From DUQW01 sp050953825 (GTDB lineage: Bacteria > Bacillota_I > Bacilli_A > Acholeplasmatales > Acholeplasmataceae): 64,000 nucleotides of DNA. The notes beneath the pieces were generated by a model. It did no database searches. It had not been told where the DNA came from and worked only from the letters and a program-made list of their open reading frames with translations. This document shows, one piece after another, positions 16,382 through 26,081 of the stretch. Each line of letters begins with the position of its first letter. Position 1 is the first letter of the stretch. Location of the stretch: assembly GCA_050953825.1 (NCBI GenBank), contig JBMNNF010000009.1, positions 143,262 to 207,261 of the forward strand, read 5' to 3'. A program made the translations under genes and the position numbers.

Positions 16382-18283
16382 ATGGAAAAAAATTTAATTA
16401 AAAATAATTATTACGAAGCCGTTAATAAAGAATGGTTAGAGAAAGCGGAAATTCCAAGTGATCAACCACAGATGTCAGCCTTTTTAGAACTTCATTTAGA
16501 AATTGAAGAAAAATTAATGAATTTAGCTAACAAATGGTTAAAAGATCAAAGTGGGTTAAACAATCATTTATTAAAGTTTGTGAAACTTTATCAAATGACT
16601 AAAGATTTTGAAACTAGAAATAAACTTGGATCTAAACCATTACAACCAATTATCACGAAAATCAAAAATTTAAAATCATTGAGTGATTTTGAATCAAAAA
16701 TGAAAAATTTCATCTATGATGGTTATGATTTACCGTTTAGTTTTCATGTTATGCAAGATTTTATGAACTCAAATAATCAAATTTTATATTTTGGGGCAAC
16801 TGATTTATTTTTACCAGATACATCTTATTATCAAGACCCACAAACTAAAGAACAACTAATGGGATTATTTAAAATGACAACTATGCAAGTTTTAACTTTA
16901 TATGGTCTAGATCCACAAGTTGCTGATGATTTACTGAATAAAGCAATCGCCTTTGATGAATTATTGTTGCCAGTTACTAAGTCAAGTGTAGAAAAAGCTG
17001 ATTATGTTAAGATGTATAATCCAGTTCCTAGAGAGGAACTTGTTAGTAAAACTAAAACATTTAATGTGACTAAACTAGCCGATGAATTAGTCAAAACTGA
17101 AATTGATCAATTAATTGTCACCAATAAAGACTTTATTGATAAATTTGAAGAAATTATTAATGAAGACAATTTTGAGTTAATTAAAGCCTGGATGATTGTT
17201 TCTAATATCCTCGCATTTAGTGGTCAGTTAAGTGAACCATTAAGAGTTGCGAGTGGTGCCTTTATGCGTGCTTTATCTGGAGTTCAAGAAGCACAAGCTC
17301 AAGAAAAATATGCTTTCTATCAAGCTTATAATCGTCTTTCACAAGCTATCGGTCTATATTATGGATTGAATTATTTTGGACCTGAAGCTAAAGCTGATGT
17401 TGAAGCGATGGTTAAAGAAATTATCGCTATTTATAAAAAGAGAATCAAAAATAATACTTGGTTAAATGAAGCCACCAAAGCTAAAGCAATTCTTAAATTA
17501 AATAAAATTACCGTTTTGATTGGTTATCCTGAAGAATTACCTAAATACTATGATAAATATGAAGTAAAATCATACGAAGAAGGTTCAAATTTGGTTAAAG
17601 AAGCAATTAAATTTTCACGTTTGACAACGAAAGATAACTTCAAAAAATATAATAAAAAACCTAACCGCAAGTTATGGGTAATGTCAGCTTCAACCGTCAA
17701 CGCTTATTATAATCCAATGAACAATCAAATAGTTTTCCCAGCAGCAATCTTACAAAAACCTTATTATAGTGTTGAACAATCACGTAGTGCTAATTATGGC
17801 GGTATTGGTGCCGTTATCGCTCATGAGATTTCTCACGCTTTCGATAACAATGGGGCTAAATTTGATGAATTCGGATCACTTAATAATTGGTGGACTAATG
17901 AAGATTTAGCAACTTTTGGTGAAAAAGCTAAAAAAATGATCAAATTATTTGACGGTCTTGAAACTGGGTATGGTCCATGTAATGGTGAATTAACTGTTTC
18001 CGAAAATATCGCTGATGCTGGTGGCATTAGATGTGCTTTGGAAGCTAGTAAAAAAGAGGAAGATCACAATTATGAAGATTTCTTTACTAACTGGGCTCGC
18101 GTCTGGCGGATGAAAGCCCATCCACAATTTTTACAATTATTATTAACAGTTGATGTTCACGGACCATCAGTCCTTAGAGCAAATATGCAACTTAGTAATT
18201 TAGTAGAATTCCAAGAGTTTTATTCTTTAACTCAAGAAGATGGGATGTATTTAGATAAAGAAAAAATGGTGGAAATTTGGTAA
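16382..18283 (+). CDS. pepO: M13 family zinc endopeptidase, PepO-like
   Basis: A neprilysin-type oligopeptidase of about 633 residues. The zinc site VIAHEISHAFDNNG (HExxH) is at about residue 480, and the third ligand is in SENIADAGG about 60 residues later. The substrate-binding sequence NAYYNPMNNQIVFPAAILQ and C-terminal HPQFLQLLLT are also typical. No signal peptide or membrane helix is seen, so it is cytoplasmic like streptococcal PepO. It probably degrades imported peptides, feeding the amino-acid fermentation operon upstream. ATG 16382 is chosen for its spacing from GAGGTG; ATG 16379 and GTG 16373 are in frame. Confidence 0.94.
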   Translation: MEKNLIKNNYYEAVNKEWLEKAEIPSDQPQMSAFLELHLEIEEKLMNLANKWLKDQSGLNNHLLKFVKLYQMTKDFETRNKLGSKPLQPIITKIKNLKSLSDFESKMKNFIYDGYDLPFSFHVMQDFMNSNNQILYFGATDLFLPDTSYYQDPQTKEQLMGLFKMTTMQVLTLYGLDPQVADDLLNKAIAFDELLLPVTKSSVEKADYVKMYNPVPREELVSKTKTFNVTKLADELVKTEIDQLIVTNKDFIDKFEEIINEDNFELIKAWMIVSNILAFSGQLSEPLRVASGAFMRALSGVQEAQAQEKYAFYQAYNRLSQAIGLYYGLNYFGPEAKADVEAMVKEIIAIYKKRIKNNTWLNEATKAKAILKLNKITVLIGYPEELPKYYDKYEVKSYEEGSNLVKEAIKFSRLTTKDNFKKYNKKPNRKLWVMSASTVNAYYNPMNNQIVFPAAILQKPYYSVEQSRSANYGGIGAVIAHEISHAFDNNGAKFDEFGSLNNWWTNEDLATFGEKAKKMIKLFDGLETGYGPCNGELTVSENIADAGGIRCALEASKKEEDHNYEDFFTNWARVWRMKAHPQFLQLLLTVDVHGPSVLRANMQLSNLVEFQEFYSLTQEDGMYLDKEKMVEIW

Positions 18284-18294
18284 TTTATCCCAAA

Positions 18295-18328
18295 AAAAGA
18301 GTTCAACAAGTCTGTGTTGAACTCTTTT
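18295..18328. terminator. Bidirectional terminator
   Basis: A 14-bp stem, AAAAGAGTTCAACA with TGTTGAACTCTTTT, around a 6-base loop, between pepO (+) and the S41 lipoprotein gene (-), which converge here. Confidence 0.88.
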
Positions 18329-18340
18329 ATTATGCTTTAT

Positions 18341-20746
18341 TTAATCAAATTTAATAACAATATCTCTTAATGTTTTAGCGTGATATAATTCAGCTGTTGT
18401 TAAGAAATAATCTGGAACTATTCCCGCCTCACTCGGTTCATAAACATAAGGTGATGCATCAGTATTATCACCAGTAACTAAAGCGTGAACTCTGTCACTA
18501 CTTGTACCAAGAATGGTACCGATTGGTAAATATAATGGGGCAACTGAAGCTGCGCCACCACCAGAGGTACGTCCTAAAATTTTCCCTAAGTTATTTTGTC
18601 TCACAATTGTTGGTAACATATTACCAGCACTAAATGTAACTTTAGAAGTTAATAATGACCAATTAATGTCATCAAAGGTAACCGGCGATTCAACTGCAAC
18701 AACATTAGTTGAATAAGAACCAATAGTTGGATTGAAACTACTTACTGCAAATTCTTTATTATAAAGTAGTCCGATCACACGATATAGGGCTCCAATGTTT
18801 CCACCACCATTCCATGTAATATCTAAAATACCATGAGTTATTGCTGGTTTTACACGTCTAGCTCTTTCAATGTTGAGTTCTAAATAAATGGCACTATCTG
18901 ATTCAATCAAAACTTCAAGATCTGGGTGATATGGCCAATCTTCTTCGAATGTTGCAGGTGCTTTATTAGATATACCTAAATACATTACTTTATATCCTGA
19001 ATCGTATAACATTTGTACCATATAAGTAATTTCATTAACCGTTTTCACATAATAGTTATTTTCTTTAAAAATTGGAACTTCATAATCAGCTGGTGGAGTC
19101 ACCTTTTCATAACCAGCAGCTATTAATAATGATTCATAATCTACAACAACAGTTTCTGGAGTTCCTTTAATCAACACTTCGGCTAATTTAAAGTCTTCAT
19201 CTTCATCAGTTGTATTAAAGGTAACATAACGATTCCCTGAATCTAATGATGGAAGGAGTGTTAAATCTTCAGTATCTAAAATATAACTGATGGTCTCATG
19301 ATTAAATGTTGTAGACTCCACAATATCAGCAGTATCAAAACTATTTAAAGTCACAACGATAACATCTTCGTCAATAAACCAGTAGTTAGGTCGTTTTTCA
19401 CTAAAAGCACGCCATTGGTTACCAAAATTTGGAATTCTCCAACGATTTCCAATCGCATTGTCGATTGCAACATAGCCATCCATATAGTGTGAATAAGATC
19501 GGTCTCCGAATTGATTAACTGAAGTAATTGTTGGATCATCACTATCTTTAGTTTGATAATATGATTTCGTTGAAAAACTAGTATGTTGTTCGTCAATTAC
19601 TTTATTAACAAAATTAAATAGTGTGTCATCAAAGGTGGTTGCACTTGTTGATAATAATCCGTTTTTCTCTCTTAATAGACGATGATAATAGGTAATGATA
19701 CTATTGTAATCTTTTAAACCATAAAATTTATCAAAGTAGAAGGCTAGGAAGTTAAAGTTATGAACTAATAAATCGTTAGGAACTTCATCAGTTCCAGATA
19801 AACTAGTATTAAACATTTCATTATAGGCTTCAGTATCTTTTTCAGGTACAAAATACATTCCGATTAATTGCTCTTGATTATAATATACGCTGTAGTAATT
19901 AGATGTGGCAAATAGTAGATTAGCAACATAAAATGGAATTAACGTTTTACCTTCATAGGCAATAACTTCCATATTATACTCACCTAAATCTAATAACATC
20001 CCTTTACCATCTATACTATGGTTTAACGGACTTTCGCGGTTATAAACAATGTTTCTGCTATAATTAGTTTCAGTAGATACGATAAATGCGTGGAAGAAGC
20101 CAGTATCAGGAACTGAAATTGTGTTATCACTTGGATTAGCAGTAAATGTTAAATGACAAGTTTCATCTTCTTCCTCATCAAAATAATCATATGCAACTTG
20201 ATAACCATTAGTTTTATCTTCGGTAAATACGGTTGTTGCATCAATCAAACCTTCTAATAAAGTCATAAATTCACGAACATCAACATATGGAACTGTCCCA
20301 TTTTCATTTTTATAAATATTTAAATTACCATCTTGAACTTTGTATTCATCTGTCATATTTTTAAATGGAACTGACACAACTTGATTAATGACAGTTGCTT
20401 CATATTTAGGTATGTCAAAGGATATTTGTCTTTCAACAGTTTTACCCTCTAATGTAACTGAAACGTTAGCAATAATTTGATTATTATCATTGACTAACAT
20501 TTTAGGTAAAACTAAACCGTTGTCAGTAATATTTAAGTGCTCAACATTCCAAACAACTTCACTTTGGTATTTTGGACCTATTTTAATTAACTGATAATTG
20601 CTAACAGGATTTAATTGGATTTCTCTAAATTCCTCTGAAATCTTCTCATCAATCGTTAAATCAACAACTGGCGGTTGTTCTGGAGTACAACTTGAAAGAA
20701 CAATTGCTGAAATAAAAATCAATATAACTCTAAATATTCTTTTCAT
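18341..20746 (-). CDS. Surface lipoprotein with S41-type serine peptidase domain
   Basis: An 801-residue lipoprotein. The N-terminus MKRIFRVILIFISAIVLSSC is a lipoprotein signal with lipobox LSSC, so Cys20 is the anchor. After about 500 residues of unrecognised sequence comes a C-terminal S41 (C-terminal-processing-peptidase-like) core: ILDITWNGGGN at about 640, the nucleophile region TFSAGNMLPTIV at about 705, and GRTSGGGAASVAPL downstream. No obvious PDZ domain precedes it. It acts outside the cell on unknown proteins. It is a single gene with its own terminator. Confidence 0.85.
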   Translation of the reverse strand: MKRIFRVILIFISAIVLSSCTPEQPPVVDLTIDEKISEEFREIQLNPVSNYQLIKIGPKYQSEVVWNVEHLNITDNGLVLPKMLVNDNNQIIANVSVTLEGKTVERQISFDIPKYEATVINQVVSVPFKNMTDEYKVQDGNLNIYKNENGTVPYVDVREFMTLLEGLIDATTVFTEDKTNGYQVAYDYFDEEEDETCHLTFTANPSDNTISVPDTGFFHAFIVSTETNYSRNIVYNRESPLNHSIDGKGMLLDLGEYNMEVIAYEGKTLIPFYVANLLFATSNYYSVYYNQEQLIGMYFVPEKDTEAYNEMFNTSLSGTDEVPNDLLVHNFNFLAFYFDKFYGLKDYNSIITYYHRLLREKNGLLSTSATTFDDTLFNFVNKVIDEQHTSFSTKSYYQTKDSDDPTITSVNQFGDRSYSHYMDGYVAIDNAIGNRWRIPNFGNQWRAFSEKRPNYWFIDEDVIVVTLNSFDTADIVESTTFNHETISYILDTEDLTLLPSLDSGNRYVTFNTTDEDEDFKLAEVLIKGTPETVVVDYESLLIAAGYEKVTPPADYEVPIFKENNYYVKTVNEITYMVQMLYDSGYKVMYLGISNKAPATFEEDWPYHPDLEVLIESDSAIYLELNIERARRVKPAITHGILDITWNGGGNIGALYRVIGLLYNKEFAVSSFNPTIGSYSTNVVAVESPVTFDDINWSLLTSKVTFSAGNMLPTIVRQNNLGKILGRTSGGGAASVAPLYLPIGTILGTSSDRVHALVTGDNTDASPYVYEPSEAGIVPDYFLTTAELYHAKTLRDIVIKFD

Positions 20747-20815
20747 AATAATATCCCTTCTTTCTCAATAATACTATTTTACTGTTATTTTAAAAAAGGT
20801 CAACATAATTGACCT

Positions 20816-21139
20816 TTAGACTTTTTTAACAAACTCAGTTTTTAAACTAATATTACCAAAACCAGGAACACGACAATCAATATCATGGTCGCTGTCGACT
20901 AATTTAATATTAGTCACTTTAGTACCTTGTTTAATAATATCGCTAGATCCTTTAAATCTCAAATCTTTAATTAATATTACATCATCACCATCAAATAATT
21001 CGGTTCCGTGGGCATCAAAATATCGTTTTTGATCCTCTTTTAACAGTTCTTCAGGATCCCATTTAAATTGGCAAGCGGAGCATACTAGTAAATTGTCTTC
21101 CTCATAGTAATATTCAAAACCGCAACTTGGACATTTCAT
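20816..21139 (-). CDS. PhnA/YjdM family zinc-ribbon protein
   Basis: A 107-residue protein of the PhnA (YjdM) family. It has an N-terminal zinc ribbon with two Cys pairs (CPSCG at residues 3-7, CSACQ at about 19-23). The conserved core follows: DAHGTELFDGDDVILIKDLRF, and a C-terminal SH3-like part. Despite the name, the family is not shown to act on phosphonates here, and no phn genes are near. AAGGAGGG precedes the start. It is transcribed alone, away from the degV promoter. Confidence 0.88.
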   Translation of the reverse strand: MKCPSCGFEYYYEEDNLLVCSACQFKWDPEELLKEDQKRYFDAHGTELFDGDDVILIKDLRFKGSSDIIKQGTKVTNIKLVDSDHDIDCRVPGFGNISLKTEFVKKV

Positions 21140-21218
21140 ATAAATCCCTCCTTATTTACATCAAATATAACATATTTCCCATAATTAAGCCAATTTTAAA
21201 CATTATTTAAAATAAAAA

Positions 21219-21246
21219 TTGAAATTAATTATTGTCGTGGTATAAT
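21219..21246 (+). promoter_or_regulatory. Promoter of the tandem degV genes
   Basis: A -35 TTGAAA (21219-21224), a 16-base spacer ending in TGG, and a perfect TATAAT (21241-21246). The first degV start follows 33 bases later behind TAGGAGGA. Confidence 0.65.
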
Positions 21247-21278
21247 GAATTGTAAATAAATTTAGGAGGAATTTATAT

Positions 21279-22130
21279 ATGAATAAAATTGGAATCGTAG
21301 TATGTACAAATTCAGGAGCCGACTACTATACATTTGATCATCCAGTAGAAGTTATTCACTCATCACTTCATATTGATAATAAAGAATATGAAGACTTCGT
21401 TGATATTAAAGCTGAAGAATTTTATGATATACTTGCAAAAAATCCAAATGTTGACTTAAAAACTAGCCAACCACCAATGGGACAAATTATTGGTAAATAT
21501 GAAAAATTAAGAGATATGGGTTATAACAATATTTTAGTTATAACCATTTCCACTAAACTTTCTGGTATTTACCAGTCAACTATTTTAGCGGCCGAGATGG
21601 TGGAAGGTATTACTGTTAGAGTTATTGACTCTAAATCAGTATCATATGGAGAATTATATTTAGTATTAGAAGCCATCAAATATATTAAAGCTGGTGATGA
21701 TTTAGAAACTGTTGCCACTAAAATTGAAGCTTTAATCCCTAATATCAACATCCTAGTTTATGTTGATACCGTTAAATTTATGGTCAAAAACGGACGTTTA
21801 TCGTCAACTGCTGGCGCATTAGCTTCACTTCTTAAAATTAAACCTATTTTAAGAATGAATCAAGAAGATGGATCATTAGTTGCTTATGAAAAAATTAGAA
21901 CATCTAAAAAAGCATTAAATAGACTATACGAATTATTTGAAGAAGAAACTAAAGATAAGGATATTGTAGCCTTTGTTGTTTATACTAACAATAAGGAATT
22001 TGCCAAAGAAGTAAGACAGCATTTATTAACAATTAAACCAGGAATTCAAATTGAACTGGTGCCACTAACACCAGTAGTAGGAGCCCATGCTGGTCCTGGA
22101 ACATTAGGTGTCGGTTACGTATTACTATAA
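21279..22130 (+). CDS. DegV family protein (FakB-type fatty-acid binding), copy 1
   Basis: A 283-residue DegV protein. Features: IGIVVCTNSGADY at the start, LKTSQPPMGQI at about 61-71, then STKLSGIYQST, FMVKNGRLSST, and the C-terminal VVGAHAGPGTLGVGY with the conserved histidine region that contacts the fatty-acid carboxylate. Known relatives (FakB) present fatty acids to the kinase FakA for phosphorylation and membrane lipid synthesis; fakA is not in this window. The next gene is a close tandem paralog 11 bases away, and a third, more distant degV lies at 43.8 kb. Confidence 0.93.
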   Translation: MNKIGIVVCTNSGADYYTFDHPVEVIHSSLHIDNKEYEDFVDIKAEEFYDILAKNPNVDLKTSQPPMGQIIGKYEKLRDMGYNNILVITISTKLSGIYQSTILAAEMVEGITVRVIDSKSVSYGELYLVLEAIKYIKAGDDLETVATKIEALIPNINILVYVDTVKFMVKNGRLSSTAGALASLLKIKPILRMNQEDGSLVAYEKIRTSKKALNRLYELFEEETKDKDIVAFVVYTNNKEFAKEVRQHLLTIKPGIQIELVPLTPVVGAHAGPGTLGVGYVLL

Positions 22131-22141
22131 GGAGTTAATTT

Positions 22142-22990
22142 ATGGAGAAGATTGGTGTTATTATTTGTTCAAATTCGGGAGCAGACTATGAGACATTTGA
22201 TTATCCAGTTGAAAAAATTTATACGAATCTTCATTTAAATGATGTTATCTATAAGGACTATGTAGATATTACTGCCGAAGATTTTTATAATAGGATTAAA
22301 ACCGAGCCGGATCTAGACATCAAAACTAGTCAACCTCCAGTTGGAGAAATTGTTCAAAAATATAAGGAATTAAAAAATAAAGGATACACTGATATATTAG
22401 TGATCGTTATTTCAAATAAACTATCAGGTACTTATCAAGGATGTGTTCTTGCAAGTGAGATGATTAAAGGAGTAAATATTAGAGTAGTAGATTCTAAATC
22501 TGTTTCATACGGAGAACTATATTTACTTCTAGAAGCAATTAAATTAATTAAAGCTGGCAAAACTTTAGATGAAGTAGCTGATAGCATTGAAGCCATAATT
22601 CCAAATATTAATATTTTAGTTTATGTAGATACGGTTAAGTTTTTAGTTAAAAATGGACGTCTATCAGCTACCAAAGGAGCACTTGCTACTTTACTTAAAA
22701 TCAAACCGATATTAAGATTTACATTAGATGGAGCACTAGTTCCATATGAAAAAATTAGAACTTCTAAAAAAGCTATTAAAAGGATTTATGAAATCTTCGA
22801 TAACGAAACTAAAGGTAAAAATATTATAGCCTTTGTAGCATATACCGATAATCAAGAATTCGGAGAAGAAGTTAGAAAGCATATCCAATCAATGAGACCT
22901 GGAATTGAAGTTGCATTGGTCCAATTAACGCCAGTAGTAGGAGCACATGCTGGACCTGGAACATTAGGTGTTGGATACGTTTTATTATAA
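22142..22990 (+). CDS. DegV family protein (FakB-type), copy 2
   Basis: A 282-residue DegV protein, clearly a tandem duplicate of its upstream neighbour: the two share long identical blocks such as VDSKSVSYGELYL, NINILVYVDTVKF and the C-terminal VVGAHAGPGTLGVGYVLL. Both domains and the fatty-acid-binding motifs are intact. A TAAGGAG site precedes ATG 22142. Duplicated FakB proteins in other bacteria differ in preference for saturated or unsaturated acyl chains; that may be why both are kept here, though this is inference. Confidence 0.93.
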   Translation: MEKIGVIICSNSGADYETFDYPVEKIYTNLHLNDVIYKDYVDITAEDFYNRIKTEPDLDIKTSQPPVGEIVQKYKELKNKGYTDILVIVISNKLSGTYQGCVLASEMIKGVNIRVVDSKSVSYGELYLLLEAIKLIKAGKTLDEVADSIEAIIPNINILVYVDTVKFLVKNGRLSATKGALATLLKIKPILRFTLDGALVPYEKIRTSKKAIKRIYEIFDNETKGKNIIAFVAYTDNQEFGEEVRKHIQSMRPGIEVALVQLTPVVGAHAGPGTLGVGYVLL

Positions 22991-23075
22991 GTAAAGAATC
23001 GTTGTAAATGTGTTAATAAAGCGATATTTCATTGATTTATATATTTTAATTTTGAAATAAAAAGGTGGTGAAAAT

Positions 23076-23360
23076 ATGAAAAATCGTAAGTTTTTAGGAA
23101 CATTAGCATTTGTGGGTGTTGTTGTTTTCGGACTTGTTTGGACGGTAACATCATTATTAGGATTATTAAATGTTGAATTAGGACCAACTATCACTTCGGT
23201 ATTCAATTTAATTAGAGCAATTGCAACTTTATTATTAATTTTAGTTGTTGTAATCGTAGGATGGGAAGGTGCATCAGGTAAAAAAGTATGGATGCAAGTC
23301 GTTTTCTTCATCTTCGCTATCTTATCGGTAGTAGGAGCTGTTCTAGCAATCTTTAGTTAA
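23076..23360 (+). CDS. Small hydrophobic membrane protein, unknown
   Basis: A 94-residue protein with three predicted membrane helices (about residues 7-27, 40-62 and 68-93) and few charged residues. I do not recognise a family. A strong site, AAAAGGTGGTG, lies before ATG 23076, and a clear terminator follows the stop, so it is likely a real expressed gene. It stands alone. Confidence 0.7.
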   Translation: MKNRKFLGTLAFVGVVVFGLVWTVTSLLGLLNVELGPTITSVFNLIRAIATLLLILVVVIVGWEGASGKKVWMQVVFFIFAILSVVGAVLAIFS

Positions 23361-23372
23361 AAGAACCATCAT

Positions 23373-23403
23373 AAAAGCAATCTCTTCGTGAGGTTGCTTT
23401 TTT
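23373..23403 (+). terminator. Rho-independent terminator
   Basis: Stem AAAAGCAATCTC with GAGGTTGCTTTT (one G-U pair) closed by a TTCG-containing loop and followed by a T run, just after the small membrane protein gene. Confidence 0.85.
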
Positions 23404-23478
23404 AATTTTAAAAATTGGAATAATATCGATTAAATTTTGTCTTTATTATGATATAATTAAAATATCTAGGTGATAATA

Positions 23479-24660
23479 ATGACAAAAGAAATTGTTCAAA
23501 CCGAAAATATTGATAAGGAAGAATCAAAATTACATAAATTTAAATCGTTTTTGATGACCACCCTTAATGGTATGACTTTAGGGTTATTTGCCACATTAAT
23601 TATAGGGACGATCTTTCAACAAATCGGTCTTTTGATTAGCAAAGACAATGTTTTCATTACTGTTAGTGACACTTTGTCTTTATTGATGGGTGCTGGAATT
23701 GGATTAGGAATTGGCATTAGTCTAAAACTTAAAAATTTAAAGTTGATTTTATCAGCAGTCATTGGTGGTATTGCAACATCTTTCCAAGTTTTATTTGTTT
23801 CTAACGATGGTTGGAACGCGACCTTTTATAAACCTTTAATTGTTAATCCTCCAGGAGCAGAGACTATAAAACCAGGAAATCCTTTGACGGTGTATTTAGT
23901 AGTTACTTTAGCAATCTTTATCTTATCAAAGCTAATTAAACGTTCGACACCAGTCGACTTAATTTTACTTCCACTGTTGTCAGTTATAGTTTCAGGAGTA
24001 CTCACTTATATAGTTAGCGGTCCAAGCGGTTTGATTATTTATTATATTTCAAGATTTGTTGACGTTTCAACAAATGCAGTTCCATTTTTGATGACTATTA
24101 TCATATCGGTTGCTATGGGGATGATCCTAACTGCCCCAATATCTAGCGCTGCTATTGCCTTTATGATTAATTTGGGAATGAATCCGGTCGCAGCCGCTGC
24201 AGCCGTCGTTGGCACATCAACGCAAATGGTTGGATTTGCCATTCAGTCAAGAAAAGATAATCCAATTGGAGTTGTGCTATCAATATTCTTTGGCACCAGT
24301 ATGTTTCAATTTAAAAATATTGTCAAAAAACCAATTATTTGGTTACCAACAATTATCACATCAGCCATTTTAGGTCCATTGGTATTATTATTCGATTTTA
24401 CGCCAAATCAAGGATTGAACGCAGCAGAATTAGGTATTAGTTCATCTTGGACTATGGCATCAGGGATGGGAACAAGTGGTTTAGTTGGTCAAATAGGAAC
24501 AATCACAGCACTAGGAAAAAGTTACAATAATTTTGGGGATTGGCGAATTTGGGTGTTTATTTTTGTACTACAAATAGCCCTACCAATAGCACTAGTTTAT
24601 GTTATTGATTTAATTTTTAGAAAATTTAATCTCATTGTAGATGGTGATTTAAAAGTTTAA
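23479..24660 (+). CDS. PTS EIIC-like (PTS_EIIC_2 family) membrane transporter
   Basis: A protein of about 393 residues with roughly ten hydrophobic segments, resembling the PTS_EIIC_2 family (PF13303 type) of stand-alone EIIC-like permeases. The family-like block runs from MILTAPISSAAIAFMI to GMNPVAAAAAVVGTSTQMVG. A late GMGTSGLVGQIGTI is also typical. No EIIA or EIIB domain is fused or adjacent, so phosphoenolpyruvate-dependent transport is not implied. ATG 23479 with TAGGTGATAATA is used instead of GTG 23470. The 150 bases after it show only a weak CTAAAAG/CTTTTAG inverted repeat. Confidence 0.8.
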   Translation: MTKEIVQTENIDKEESKLHKFKSFLMTTLNGMTLGLFATLIIGTIFQQIGLLISKDNVFITVSDTLSLLMGAGIGLGIGISLKLKNLKLILSAVIGGIATSFQVLFVSNDGWNATFYKPLIVNPPGAETIKPGNPLTVYLVVTLAIFILSKLIKRSTPVDLILLPLLSVIVSGVLTYIVSGPSGLIIYYISRFVDVSTNAVPFLMTIIISVAMGMILTAPISSAAIAFMINLGMNPVAAAAAVVGTSTQMVGFAIQSRKDNPIGVVLSIFFGTSMFQFKNIVKKPIIWLPTIITSAILGPLVLLFDFTPNQGLNAAELGISSSWTMASGMGTSGLVGQIGTITALGKSYNNFGDWRIWVFIFVLQIALPIALVYVIDLIFRKFNLIVDGDLKV

Positions 24661-24807
24661 GAAACAACTAATAACAATTACAAGATTAGAAATCGCTGAT
24701 AAAAAATCTTTTAAAAGTAATAGTAAATCATCAATATTTTAAACATTTGATTTAATAGTGACTAAAAGATAAACACTTTTAGAAAAATAGACTAAAGGAG
24801 ACGAATC

Positions 24808-26079
24808 ATGACACGAAATGAACTTCAAAAAATAAGGCATTATTTAGATGTATTGGGAATTCCTTATGATGCCGATTTTACGATCGATGATATCGAAAGT
24901 TTTTATAGAACTCAATCAAAAGTATTACATCCTGATGCTGGTAAAGTGAGAAATTCTCATGAAAAGTTTATCGAATTAACTAAAGCCAGAGATTATATGA
25001 AAGATAATATTGGCTATGTCAAGCAGGTAATAAGAAATAATCGTGGTTTCTTTGGTGGAAACATTTATGACACTGAGGAATATTACTCGCCAGAATCAGC
25101 CTATAGTACAAGAAATTATGATCCTGATGTTTATCGCCAAAAACAACAAAAAAAACACAATAAAAAAGATAAGTCAAAAAAGAAAACTAAATTTAAAGAT
25201 GATGATCGAGAAAGAGAGCCTAATTCATTTGTTCTTTTCTTAGTTAAATTCTTTAGAACTTTAGGATATGTGTTAATTGGAGCTGGCGCTGCTGTTTTAT
25301 TATTAACTTCTTTAATTCAGTTGGTACAAAATGCTGGTGGTATTTTATCTTTTTTAGGTGATAAATTTATTTCGATAATGGATGCAACTAATAGTCTAGC
25401 AACTAGCTTAGAAGAAGCTAAAATACCTAATATTGCCTTTTATAGTCTATTTTCATTATTTATTGGTTTATTCTTTGTTATCATAACTGGACGAAGAAGT
25501 ACCGGTAGAAAAATTGTGTTTTCTATCAGTCTTCTTGGTATGTTATTTTTATTGCTCTTCATACCAGCAAGTTTAGAAGCGACTGAAGGTTCGGAGGCTA
25601 CTAGTCTACCAGCAATTAGTATTTTATTATTAAATCTGAGAAAAGTAACTGAACCAATTACTTTTGAAGGTTATGACGCTCCGATTATTCTCTTAACCAA
25701 TTCCATATCAATACCTGCTTATCTAGAACCATTTGTTGAAACATATAAAGATGGATTCGTTAGTTTAAATTCCAAGGTTCCTTTTGGTATATTGCCCGGT
25801 TTAATTACTGCGTTCTTTGTCTTTGCAACAATGGCAGCATTAAAGAAAAGAAGACCAAAGCGAGCATCAGCAGGATTCGTTAATGCTGGCTATGGTCTTA
25901 TGACATTCTTAGTAATTGCTGGTGGCATTATTCTACAAGGAGTGATTACTTATTTTAAAATTACCAATTTAATGGAATCAAGTATTTACCTATCAATTGC
26001 CTATCTATCATTAGTCTTAAGTTATTTGCTACAATTTTTAGGTGGTCTAGTAGGTACAATCTTCTTTTTTGTTAAATAG
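24808..26079 (+). CDS. Membrane protein with N-terminal J domain
   Basis: A 423-residue protein. Residues 1-70 form a DnaJ-like J domain: helix II, the essential HPD in VLHPDAGK (about 40-43), and helix III KFIELTKARDYMK. A hydrophilic linker of about 75 residues follows, ending in a very basic tract of Lys (QKKHNKKDKSKKKTKFK). Then come six or seven membrane helices, with an extracellular loop near residues 255-305. A J domain in the cytoplasm suggests recruitment of DnaK to the membrane. I know no named family for this architecture. ATG 24808 follows AAAGGAG. Confidence 0.75.
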   Translation: MTRNELQKIRHYLDVLGIPYDADFTIDDIESFYRTQSKVLHPDAGKVRNSHEKFIELTKARDYMKDNIGYVKQVIRNNRGFFGGNIYDTEEYYSPESAYSTRNYDPDVYRQKQQKKHNKKDKSKKKTKFKDDDREREPNSFVLFLVKFFRTLGYVLIGAGAAVLLLTSLIQLVQNAGGILSFLGDKFISIMDATNSLATSLEEAKIPNIAFYSLFSLFIGLFFVIITGRRSTGRKIVFSISLLGMLFLLLFIPASLEATEGSEATSLPAISILLLNLRKVTEPITFEGYDAPIILLTNSISIPAYLEPFVETYKDGFVSLNSKVPFGILPGLITAFFVFATMAALKKRRPKRASAGFVNAGYGLMTFLVIAGGIILQGVITYFKITNLMESSIYLSIAYLSLVLSYLLQFLGGLVGTIFFFVK

Positions 26080-26081
26080 TT

